A DNA stretch of 64,000 bases, taken from assembly GCF_900107265.1 (NCBI RefSeq), contig NZ_FNPJ01000001.1, positions 1-64,000 on the forward strand, written 5' to 3'. Position 1 is the first letter of the stretch; every line of letters starts with the position of its first letter. Below, piece after piece: positions 54,952 through 64,000 of the stretch. The position numbers were made by a program, and so were the translations under genes. Under the pieces are notes generated by a model, which was given only the letters and a program-made list of their open reading frames with translations, did not search any database and was not told where the DNA came from. The stretch is from Nitrosomonas sp. Nm33 (lineage in GTDB: Bacteria > Pseudomonadota > Gammaproteobacteria > Burkholderiales > Nitrosomonadaceae).

Positions 54952-57119
54952 AGTACGTCATTATCATAGTTACGGGGCTTAGTGTGGTCATGCTGTTTTT
55001 GCTAGCAACAGCGGGCGCTAATACTGAATTTTTTGAGCGTCTTTACCGCTGGCTGATTGGTTTCAATGTAATTTTTGTATTATTTTTGCTAGTGGTAGTG
55101 GGGTTCTTGTTATGGAGGCTAAACAGGAGACTAAAAGCAGGGGTGTTCGGCTCTAAACTAGCACTTCGCTTATTGATGATTTTTTCACTGATGGCCGTTC
55201 TTCCTGGAGTTTTGGTGTATGGCATTTCGGTCCAGTTTTTGGGAAAAAGTATCGAATCCTGGTTTGATGTCAAAGTTGATCAGGCATTAGAGGGGGGATT
55301 AAATTTAGGGCAAACTATGCTTGATAATTTACTCGAAGAGCTCGAGAAAAAAGCTAAGGCCACTGCATTAACATTATCTGAATCGCCTGTATTGCCATTA
55401 TCAGCATTGAATCAGTTATTGGTTCACTCGCAGATACAGGAAGCAACATTATTTAACCAAGATGGTCAAGCGATTGCCTTTTCAAGCATAGATGACATGG
55501 CGCTGTTTCCAGAAATACCCAATGCTGCCGCCATGCGGCATATCCGAATGCAGAAGAGCTATAGTGCAGTGGAATCTATTCCTGGTAAAGGACTGTATTT
55601 ACGAGTGCTTGTTCCCGTAAATGTGTTAAATCTTGATGATGATATCCGTGTATTGCAAGTTTTGCAGCAAGTACCCAGATTACTTGCGGAGAATGCCGAG
55701 ATTGTTCAAACAGGATATCGCAATTACCAAGAATTAACATTATCCCGTCATGGGTTGACTCGACTTTATGGCATAACATTAACATTGGCATTGTTTTTAG
55801 CACTTTTTTCTGCCCTTGCTGCCGCTTTCCTTATTAGTGAAAAATTAAGCGCACCGTTGGGCATGTTGGCTGAGGGGACAAGAGCTGTGGCGCAAGGAGA
55901 TTTTAGTAGACGCCATTCTGTGCAAAGTAACGACGAACTAGGAATACTGACAGAGTCTTTCAATCTCATGACTGAGCAGCTTGAAGTGGCACGTGCTACC
56001 GCGCAACGGAATCAGCAGGAGATCGAAAATGCCCGGGCTTATCTTGAAAGTATACTGGCTAACCTTTCTTCTGGCGTGATGGTGTTTGATGAAAAGTTAC
56101 GCATAAGTACTGTCAATCATAGTGCTGAGCAAATTTTACAGACTCCGTTGACCAATCTGGTAGGGTTAACGATTGAAGAGTGTGCAGAAAAAGAATCGAA
56201 ATTGCGTATGCTCGCAACAGAAATACGGATAGGATTCAATTCCGCGAAAATGGGAGAGTGGCAACGTCAAGTATTACATTTTAGTGAAAATAAGGATCAG
56301 GTTTTGCTTCTTCGAGGGTCACACCTGCCTCAAGTGACTGGAGGAGGCGTTGTGGTATTTGATGATATTACCAGCTTACTGCAAGTTCAGCGCACAGTTG
56401 CATGGGGTGAGGTTGCGCGTCGACTTGCTCATGAAATCAAAAATCCTTTGACACCTATCCAACTTTCTGCAGAACGTATGCAGCATAAATTGATGGAAAA
56501 ATTAACTGGGCAGGATGCAAAAATTCTACAGCGCTCTACTGAAACAATCGTCAATCAGGTCGAATCACTTAAGAAGATGGTCAATGAATTTAGCGAATAT
56601 GCACGCATACCTGAACTGGAATTATATCAACTCGATTTTAATAGGCTGATACGTGAAGTGCTTGCGTTATATGAGACTGCAAACACTCAATCAGGTCGCA
56701 ATCATGGTCCAAAAATTAATTTAGAATTGAGCGCAGATCCTTCATTGATTCGCGGAGATCCAACAAGATTACGCCAAGTTATTCATAATTTGCTGCAAAA
56801 TGCTCAGGATGCTTTGGTTGATGTAGTAGAACCCACGATTACAGTGCGAACCGAAACACTCCCTAATAGTGTTCAGTTCAGCGTAAGTGATAATGGCAAG
56901 GGGTTTGCAGAGCAGATTAAAGCGCAGGCATTTGAACCTTATGTAACGACCAAGGTAAAAGGTACGGGTCTCGGACTGCCGATTGTCAAGAAAATTATTA
57001 ATGAACATAATGGTACAATCCAAATCGAAAATATCCACCCACAAGGAGCTAAGATCATGATTGTATTACCAAGATTATTATCTGATCGCCCTATATCGAT
57101 TCCTCTTCAAGTAACATAA
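54948..57119 (+). CDS. ntrY: Sensor histidine kinase NtrY
   Basis: A 723-residue membrane kinase linked to nitrogen metabolism or envelope and redox control. Membrane helices (about 4-22, 33-55, 70-92) and a long periplasmic part are followed by another helix (about 275-300), HAMP (LSAPLGMLAEGTRAVAQGDFS), PAS (about 365-470), a HisKA H-box (RRLAHEIKNPLTPIQLSAERM) and HATPase_c boxes (HNLLQNAQDAL, VSDNGKGF and GTGLGLPIVKKI). Translationally coupled to DUF4390 and followed by its response regulator after 90 bases. Confidence 0.95.
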   Translation: MKYVIIIVTGLSVVMLFLLATAGANTEFFERLYRWLIGFNVIFVLFLLVVVGFLLWRLNRRLKAGVFGSKLALRLLMIFSLMAVLPGVLVYGISVQFLGKSIESWFDVKVDQALEGGLNLGQTMLDNLLEELEKKAKATALTLSESPVLPLSALNQLLVHSQIQEATLFNQDGQAIAFSSIDDMALFPEIPNAAAMRHIRMQKSYSAVESIPGKGLYLRVLVPVNVLNLDDDIRVLQVLQQVPRLLAENAEIVQTGYRNYQELTLSRHGLTRLYGITLTLALFLALFSALAAAFLISEKLSAPLGMLAEGTRAVAQGDFSRRHSVQSNDELGILTESFNLMTEQLEVARATAQRNQQEIENARAYLESILANLSSGVMVFDEKLRISTVNHSAEQILQTPLTNLVGLTIEECAEKESKLRMLATEIRIGFNSAKMGEWQRQVLHFSENKDQVLLLRGSHLPQVTGGGVVVFDDITSLLQVQRTVAWGEVARRLAHEIKNPLTPIQLSAERMQHKLMEKLTGQDAKILQRSTETIVNQVESLKKMVNEFSEYARIPELELYQLDFNRLIREVLALYETANTQSGRNHGPKINLELSADPSLIRGDPTRLRQVIHNLLQNAQDALVDVVEPTITVRTETLPNSVQFSVSDNGKGFAEQIKAQAFEPYVTTKVKGTGLGLPIVKKIINEHNGTIQIENIHPQGAKIMIVLPRLLSDRPISIPLQVT

Positions 57120-57209
57120 CTATAGAAAATAGTGTTTGAGTTGTTGACTCGATAATATTGCTACAAAGGGTTAGTTGCATTCCAGTTCTGGGAGGTAAAT
57201 TACAATATA

Positions 57210-58472
57210 ATGGCCAACAATACGATTCTTGTTGTTGATGATGAAGTTGGCATACGCGAGCTCTTATCCGAAATCTTAAATGATGAAGGATATCAAGTGG
57301 CTTTGGCAGAAAATGCAGAACAAGCTCGCAACTGGCGTAATCAAACTCGCCCCGACTTGGTACTTTTGGATATCTGGATGCCAGATACAGATGGTATAAC
57401 ATTACTTAAAGATTGGGCCAATAGTGGATTGCTTACCATGCCAGTTATAATGATGTCTGGACACGGCACCATTGATACTGCAGTAGAGGCAACACGTATT
57501 GGAGCTGTGGGTTACCTTGAAAAACCCATACCTTTGCAAAAATTACTAAGCACTGTTGGGCAAGCTTTGCGCGGCGGGCAAAGTAAGCCGATTCCGACTC
57601 TTACCCTGGTGAGTCTGGGTCGAGGAACTTTAATTGCAGAATTAAAAAAGAAACTCGAGCAGATATCTAATTTGAAAGTACCCGTACTGTTCATGGGTGA
57701 GCCGGGTGTGGGAATAGAGCATTGTGCTCATTTTCTACATCATATCAATACTCCATGGGTTGAACCGGAATCACTTTCATTTCTTGCGGAAAACCCAGTG
57801 AATTTACTTGAGCAAGCAAAGGACGGTTTATTATTTCTTAGAGAAATTGGCGACCTCAATAAATTGGAACAAAAAGGATTGCTTCTGCTCCTGAGTAAAT
57901 TAGAAAAATATAATGTGCGTTTAGTATGCGCTACGACTTTTCCCTTGGCAGAATTAACCGCGCAAGGTATTTATAATCCTAAGTTATACGAGATATTAAG
58001 CAGTCTTTGTATCAGTGTCCCATCTCTTAGAATGCATCGTGAAGACATTCCTGAACTAGCCAATCAAATACTCTCAAATTGTATTGAATCGGGTGAAGCG
58101 CCATTCATTCATTTTAGTACGGCTGCATTAAACACGTTACGCAACTACGATTGGCCGGGTAATCTGGCTCAACTGACGAGTGTGGTACATTCGTTAGCTT
58201 TAACTTGTACCAGTACTGAAATTTCAGTGGAGCTTGTGCAGCAGACTTTAGCACCTCCTTTAACGACAGCTATATCAATTGCGCCGGATATACCTTTGAA
58301 TGCGTCTTTGCGTGAAGCACGAGATTTATTTGAGAAAAATTATTTCGAAAAATTAATTGACCAAGAAGGCGGTAATATGACGCGTGTTGCCGAACGTGCA
58401 GGGCTGGAGCGCACACATCTTTATCGTAAAATAAAAGCACTGGGCATTAAGTTACGTAACCAGAATAGCTGA
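57210..58472 (+). CDS. ntrX: NtrX-type response regulator with degenerate AAA+ domain
   Basis: A 420-residue regulator. The receiver domain is intact (D10-D11, phosphoacceptor D54, S83, K105). The central NtrC-like AAA+ region is degenerate: the Walker A position reads GEPGVGIE (163-170) without the Lys, the Walker B-like GLLFLREIG (206-214) lacks the Asp, and the stretch that should contain the sigma-54 contact loop GAFTGA is missing. The C-terminal Fis-type HTH (GGNMTRVAERAGLERTHLYRKI) is intact. It therefore probably binds DNA in response to phosphorylation but does not activate sigma-54 RNA polymerase by ATP hydrolysis. Confidence 0.93.
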   Translation: MANNTILVVDDEVGIRELLSEILNDEGYQVALAENAEQARNWRNQTRPDLVLLDIWMPDTDGITLLKDWANSGLLTMPVIMMSGHGTIDTAVEATRIGAVGYLEKPIPLQKLLSTVGQALRGGQSKPIPTLTLVSLGRGTLIAELKKKLEQISNLKVPVLFMGEPGVGIEHCAHFLHHINTPWVEPESLSFLAENPVNLLEQAKDGLLFLREIGDLNKLEQKGLLLLLSKLEKYNVRLVCATTFPLAELTAQGIYNPKLYEILSSLCISVPSLRMHREDIPELANQILSNCIESGEAPFIHFSTAALNTLRNYDWPGNLAQLTSVVHSLALTCTSTEISVELVQQTLAPPLTTAISIAPDIPLNASLREARDLFEKNYFEKLIDQEGGNMTRVAERAGLERTHLYRKIKALGIKLRNQNS

Positions 58473-58626
58473 AATAACATCAAAAAAGTGTGTTTGAGTG
58501 TATTAATAAATCAATGTTGTAGAGCACTTCGTCTTAGGTGATAATATCGGTTTTTGCCAACTTTTGTTGTCATGCGGCGCGGAAGATGGATATTCTGTTT
58601 TTTGAATTTTTTGAGGGATAGTAAAA

Positions 58627-60642
58627 ATGGGAGCATTTGAGGACTTTAACGCGCCAGTATTCAAGAATTTGACGAGCGCGATTCGTGCCTTGGCTATGGA
58701 CGCAGTAGAAAAAGCTAAATCTGGCCACCCTGGCATGCCTATGGGTATGGCAGAAATTGCGGAGGTGCTTTGGATTCATCATTTGCGTCATAATCCAAGT
58801 AACCCCAAATGGGTTGACCGTGACCGCTTCGTTTTGTCCAATGGGCACGGTTCTATGTTGCTTTATGCGCTCTTACATTTGACTGGTTATGATGTGTCAA
58901 TTGAAGATATCAAGAATTTTCGGCAACTTCATTCCAAAACACCCGGACATCCAGAATATGGCTATACACCGGGAGTAGAAACAACGACAGGGCCTTTAGG
59001 ACAGGGTATTACCAATGCCGTAGGTATGGCATTGGCAGAAAGAATTCTCGCACAAGAATTTAATCGTCCTGGCTTTGATATTGTTAATCACTATACCTAT
59101 GCGTTTCTTGGTGATGGATGCTTGATGGAAGGTATTTCACATGAGGCATTTTCTCTGGCGGGCACATTAGGGCTGGGTAAACTCATTTGTTTTTATGACG
59201 ATAACGGTATTTCAATTGATGGACATGTAGAGGGTTGGTTTACTGACGATACGCCTAAGCGCTTTGAAGCATATGGATGGCATGTTGTGCCAAATGTAAA
59301 TGGTCATGATCCAGATGCAATTGAGGCCGCTATCGAGGCTGCCAAAAAGATTCCAAACAAACCCTCTATGATTTGCTGTAAGACGGTTATTGGGATGGGG
59401 TCACCCAATAAAGCCGATACCCATGCAGTTCATGGCGCGGCATTAGGGGAAGAAGAAATCGCGGCTGCACGCCCTCACATTGGATGGCATTATCTTCCCT
59501 TTGAGATTCCTCAAGAAGTCTACGATGCATGGGATGCACGTGCAAAAGGTAATGAGCTGGAAAGTGAATGGAATTATAAGCTTACAGAGTATGAAAAGAA
59601 ATATCCTGTAGAAGCAACCGAATTCAAGCGTCGTATGACTGGGGAATTACCAGCTAATTGGTCTGAGCATGTTGACAGTTTTATAAGTCGCGTTAACGCA
59701 AAAGAAGAGACTATTGCCACTAGAAAAGCATCGCAGAATGCAATCGAGGGATTAGCACCCATTTTGCCGGAACTGGTCGGAGGGTCGGCTGATTTAGCGG
59801 GTTCTAATCTGACGCTATGGTCTGGTTCAAAAGGAGTGAGTGCAGAATCCGGCGGGAATTATATTTATTATGGTGTACGTGAATTTGGTATGAGTGCCAT
59901 TATGAACGGCTTATCATTACATGGCGGTATCATTCCTTACGGGGGCACATTTCTGATGTTCTCAGAATATGCGCGCAATGCTTTGCGCATGGCTGCTTTA
60001 ATGAAAATCCGTAATATTTTTGTATTTACTCATGATTCGATTGGCTTAGGTGAAGATGGTCCAACACACCAACCGATAGAGCAAACAGCAACATTACGCC
60101 TGATACCCAATATGGATGTATGGCGACCTTGTGATACGGTTGAATCAGCTATAGCTTGGGCGCGTGCAATTGAGCGCAAGAATGGACCGTCGACCCTTAT
60201 TTTTAGTCGACAAAATCTGCCTTTCCAGAAAAGAGATGCGGCAACCATCAAGCTAATCGATAAAGGAGCCTATATCTTATCCGAAGCTGCTGATGGAAAC
60301 CCGCAGGCAATTATTATTGCAACCGGATCAGAAGTGGGGCTGGCCATGGCTGCGCAGAAAGCATTGTCTGCCGAAGGTATTCAGGTGCGCGTAGTATCCA
60401 TGCCATGTACTAGCCGGTTTGATCGCCAAGACCAAACATATCAGGAAAGTGTGTTGCCAAAAGGCATTAAACGTGTTGCGGTAGAAGCTGGTGTGACAGA
60501 TTACTGGTATAAGTATGTCGGACTTGAGGGGGAAATCATTGGCATCGATACTTTTGGAGAATCGGCTCCAGCCGAAGTATTATTTAAATACTTTGGTATC
60601 ACTGTCGAGAACGTCGTAGAGGCAGTGAAGAGAATTATATAA
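58627..60642 (+). CDS. tkt: Transketolase
   Basis: A 671-residue thiamine-diphosphate enzyme of the Calvin cycle and pentose phosphate pathway. [20 protein letters not shown] at the N-terminus, [19 protein letters not shown] for ThDP/Mg binding, and [14 protein letters not shown] in the second half are signatures. GAGGGA precedes the ATG. It starts a tkt-gap-pgk-pyk run, consistent with a carbon-fixing organism. Confidence 0.97.
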   Translation: MGAFEDFNAPVFKNLTSAIRALAMDAVEKAKSGHPGMPMGMAEIAEVLWIHHLRHNPSNPKWVDRDRFVLSNGHGSMLLYALLHLTGYDVSIEDIKNFRQLHSKTPGHPEYGYTPGVETTTGPLGQGITNAVGMALAERILAQEFNRPGFDIVNHYTYAFLGDGCLMEGISHEAFSLAGTLGLGKLICFYDDNGISIDGHVEGWFTDDTPKRFEAYGWHVVPNVNGHDPDAIEAAIEAAKKIPNKPSMICCKTVIGMGSPNKADTHAVHGAALGEEEIAAARPHIGWHYLPFEIPQEVYDAWDARAKGNELESEWNYKLTEYEKKYPVEATEFKRRMTGELPANWSEHVDSFISRVNAKEETIATRKASQNAIEGLAPILPELVGGSADLAGSNLTLWSGSKGVSAESGGNYIYYGVREFGMSAIMNGLSLHGGIIPYGGTFLMFSEYARNALRMAALMKIRNIFVFTHDSIGLGEDGPTHQPIEQTATLRLIPNMDVWRPCDTVESAIAWARAIERKNGPSTLIFSRQNLPFQKRDAATIKLIDKGAYILSEAADGNPQAIIIATGSEVGLAMAAQKALSAEGIQVRVVSMPCTSRFDRQDQTYQESVLPKGIKRVAVEAGVTDYWYKYVGLEGEIIGIDTFGESAPAEVLFKYFGITVENVVEAVKRII

Positions 60643-60701
60643 ATCGTGTCGTTTATTTAGGTAGAAGAGGCATACTTAGTTACGGTTTTTTTTTGTTTTG
60701 A

Positions 60702-61715
<1,014 letters not shown>

Positions 61716-61747
61716 GCCCTCAAAGAATCAAGATAAGCATACGATTT

Positions 61748-61824
61748 ACTCCGAGTAGAAAACTTAAAAGTTTAAACTTCTTAATCAGATGTTAATAGAA
61801 CAAGGTTATGATTTTACTCGGAGT
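61748..61824 (+). other. Paired palindromes between gap and pgk
   Basis: ACTCCGAGTA (61748-61757) is the reverse complement of TACTCGGAGT (61815-61824); each is also nearly self-palindromic. They are separated by 57 AT-rich bases, and the second is followed by TATTTATTTT. It may be a weak terminator for gap with a long loop, or two copies of an operator. The rest of the 216-base gap shows nothing else. Confidence 0.45.
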
Positions 61825-61931
61825 TATTTATTTTGTTGCTTATTTCATAATGATTAGTTTATCCCTTTGAGTTAGTAAGCAGTCAATCAATACTGCAAGC
61901 TATTCTTATTAATATTTATATTGGAGTTAAT

Positions 61932-63110
61932 GTGTCTGTTATCAAGCTCACCGATCTCGATTTGAAAGACAAGCGCGTTTTTATTCGCGCTGATCTTAAT
62001 GTACCCATCAAAGATGGCAAAGTTACATCAGATGCGCGCATTACAGCATCGATGGCCACTATAAAATATTGTTTAGATCGTGGCGCAAGAGTTATGGTAA
62101 CCTCCCACTTGGGGCGCCCGGAAGAAGGAGTATGGAGTGAGGAGAATTCGCTAAAGCCTGTTGCTGATAATATTGCAGAACGCCTGGGTAAACCGGTACG
62201 TTTGATCAAGGATTGGGTGAATGGTGGATTTGAAGTTGCGCTGGGTGAGTTGGTTGTTCTCGAAAATTGCCGTTTTAATAAAGGCGAGAAAAAAAACGAT
62301 GATGTAACTGCCCAGAGCTATGCTAAGTTATGTGACATATTTGTGATGGACGCTTTTGGTACTGCGCATCGAGCTGAAGCATCAACTCATGGGATTGCAA
62401 AATATGCTCCCGTTGCCTGTGCTGGCATACTTTTGACAGAAGAATTAGAAGCGTTGACTAAAGCTTTACACAATCCAGCACGACCTATGGTTGCGATTGT
62501 TGGAGGTTCAAAAGTATCAACCAAACTGACAGTGCTTGAATCACTTTCTGAAAAAGTAGATCAACTGGTGGTAGGTGGTGGGATTGCCAATACATTCCTT
62601 AAAGCTGCAGGAAAAAATATTGGTAAATCCTTGTGCGAAGATGATTTGATTCCAACTGCAAAAATGTTGATAGATAAAATGAAACAGCGAAATGCGACGA
62701 TTCCAATCGCTGTGGATGTTGTGGTTGGCAAGAAATTTGATGCTAATGAACCAGCTGTGATGAAAGATGCAGATGCCGTATCGGATGATGACATGATTTT
62801 CGATATAGGACCGAAAAGCGCTAAAGAATTGGCTGATATTATAATGAAGGCAGGTACTGTCGTTTGGAATGGACCTGTAGGTGTATTTGAGTTTGATCAG
62901 TTCGGTGCAGGCACACATACCATTGCAAAAGCGATTGCTGATACCAAGGCTTTTACATTGGCTGGGGGTGGCGATACTATTGCTGCAATTCAGAAATATG
63001 ATATATACGATAAAGTGTCATATATTTCGACAGCTGGGGGGGCTTTTCTTGAATTCTTGGAAGGGAAAAAACTCCCGGCGGTTGAAATTCTCGAATTGCG
63101 AGCACGTTAA
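61932..63110 (+). CDS. pgk: Phosphoglycerate kinase
   Basis: A 392-residue glycolytic/Calvin-cycle kinase. [15 protein letters not shown] (about 15-29), [13 protein letters not shown], the [14 protein letters not shown] hinge and the nucleotide-binding [14 protein letters not shown] and [12 protein letters not shown] are intact. The reading frame starts GTG (TTAATGTGTCT: the GTG at 61932), giving the conserved [10 protein letters not shown] beginning. pyk begins 26 bp after its stop. Confidence 0.97.
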   Translation: MSVIKLTDLDLKDKRVFIRADLNVPIKDGKVTSDARITASMATIKYCLDRGARVMVTSHLGRPEEGVWSEENSLKPVADNIAERLGKPVRLIKDWVNGGFEVALGELVVLENCRFNKGEKKNDDVTAQSYAKLCDIFVMDAFGTAHRAEASTHGIAKYAPVACAGILLTEELEALTKALHNPARPMVAIVGGSKVSTKLTVLESLSEKVDQLVVGGGIANTFLKAAGKNIGKSLCEDDLIPTAKMLIDKMKQRNATIPIAVDVVVGKKFDANEPAVMKDADAVSDDDMIFDIGPKSAKELADIIMKAGTVVWNGPVGVFEFDQFGAGTHTIAKAIADTKAFTLAGGGDTIAAIQKYDIYDKVSYISTAGGAFLEFLEGKKLPAVEILELRAR

Positions 63111-63136
63111 AATTTGATCTGAAAATTCTTTTTGGA

Positions 63137-64000
63137 ATGATTAGAAGAACGAAAATCGTTGCTACGCTGGGGCCTGCTTGTAGCGACTCTACTATTCTGC
63201 GGCGCATGATTCTTGCAGGCGTTGATGTCGTGAGAATAAATTTTTCACACGGTACTCGCGAAGAACAAATTGCTTACGCTGACCTCACTCGTAACCTTGC
63301 GCGTTCCACCGGTTATAAGGTTGGAATATTAGCTGATTTGCAAGGACCTAAAATTCGGATTGGTAAATTTGATCACGGGAAAATCTGGCTCAAAGTAGGC
63401 GATGAATTCATACTTGATGCTGACTGCGAATTAGGTAATGAGGAAAGAGTAGGGCTTGACTACAAAGAGTTACCTAACGACGTGGAAGCTGGTGCGATAT
63501 TGCTATTAGATGATGGTCGTATTGTTCTTAACGTTGCTAAGGTGGTTGGAAATGAAATATATTGTCAAGTCAAGCAAGGGGGCGTGCTGTCAAACAATAA
63601 AGGCATTAATCGAAAAGGTGGTGGACTGAGCGCGCCAGCTCTGACTAATAAGGACAAGCAGGATATCCAGACTGCCGCAGCATTGAAAGCGGATTATTTG
63701 GCGGTATCTTTTCCTAGGACAGGTGAAGACATACGTCAGGCACGTACTTTAATGCAAGAGGCTGGAGGCAATAGCCTGATTATGGCAAAAATCGAGCGCT
63801 CTGAAGCTATCTTGGCGTTAGATGATATCTTGGATGCATCGGATGCGATCATGGTTGCCCGGGGCGATCTGGCTGTTGAAGTGGGAGACGCTGCCGTACC
63901 AGCATTGCAAAAGCGGATGATACGCTCAGCTCGTGCTAAAAATAAACTCGTCGTAACTGCAACGCAGATGATGGAATCCATGATCATTAATCCGATTCCC
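63137..64000 (+). CDS. pyk: Pyruvate kinase, N-terminal part (runs off right edge)
   Basis: 288 codons of an open frame beginning MIRRTKIVATLGPACSDS. VDVVRINFSHGTREEQ, ADLQGPKIRIG, FPRTGEDI, IMAKIERSEAI and MVARGDLAVEVG followed by VTATQMMESMI are the barrel and B-domain motifs of pyruvate kinase. The Lys of AKIERSEA and Glu of the GDL-VE region are catalytic or metal-binding. The C-terminal regulatory domain lies outside the window. Last visible gene of the tkt-gap-pgk-pyk run. Confidence 0.96.
   Translation, partial: MIRRTKIVATLGPACSDSTILRRMILAGVDVVRINFSHGTREEQIAYADLTRNLARSTGYKVGILADLQGPKIRIGKFDHGKIWLKVGDEFILDADCELGNEERVGLDYKELPNDVEAGAILLLDDGRIVLNVAKVVGNEIYCQVKQGGVLSNNKGINRKGGGLSAPALTNKDKQDIQTAAALKADYLAVSFPRTGEDIRQARTLMQEAGGNSLIMAKIERSEAILALDDILDASDAIMVARGDLAVEVGDAAVPALQKRMIRSARAKNKLVVTATQMMESMIINPIP

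Overview
The window is a bacterial chromosome segment dominated by housekeeping genes. Gene content and order point to a betaproteobacterium, most likely an ammonia oxidiser of the Nitrosomonas group: rpsA-ihfB-lapA-pyrF, ratAB/smpB, dusB-fis-purH-purD, def-fmt-rsmB-DUF4390-ntrYX, uvrC-pgsA, a tkt-gap-pgk-pyk carbon-metabolism run, a class I FbaB aldolase and heme A synthase. The genus is inferred from overall resemblance, not proven.

Layout. 1-3934 is an unstable region: the end of an IS630-type transposase, a truncated copy of a diguanylate cyclase gene, about 1 kb of decayed sequence, the intact dCACHE-PAS-GGDEF gene, and a composite repeat (a small inverted-repeat element inserted inside another short dispersed repeat). 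3935-13865 holds tamB-tamA (reverse), efp, a family 5 uracil-DNA glycosylase, a tautomerase, uvrC and pgsA. 13860-15790 is an accessory insert: an alpha/beta hydrolase plus a short TRAFs-binding/TPR-like protein, and an IS200 remnant. 15792-23288 carries an MFS transporter, DUF3025, fbaB, an ADP-ribosylglycohydrolase-like protein, guaB and guaA.

23274-26563 is a small island inserted at the 3' end of guaA. It is bounded by 13-bp direct repeats, carries an integrase N-terminal remnant, and encodes a two-gene module whose reading frames overlap. The first gene is a DarT-type ADP-ribosyltransferase fused to an HD phosphohydrolase-like domain. The second is a DarG-type macrodomain fused to what looks like a DprA/SLOG-like Rossmann domain. 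This is the best candidate in the window for a little-described system: a DarTG-like toxin-antitoxin pair with extra nucleotide-handling domains on both partners.

26564-45062 returns to core genes (ratBA, smpB, ctaA, purD, purH, fis, dusB, ubiH-like, heme-binding GlcG-like, lemA/TPM, NlpC/P60, pyrF, lapA, ihfB, rpsA, cmk, aroA) with several small or decaying genes between them. 45306-64000 has a small membrane protein, topB, smg, dprA, a LysM protein, def, fmt, rsmB, DUF4390, ntrY, a degenerate ntrX, tkt, gap, pgk and the start of pyk. I saw no rRNA, tRNA or CRISPR array.
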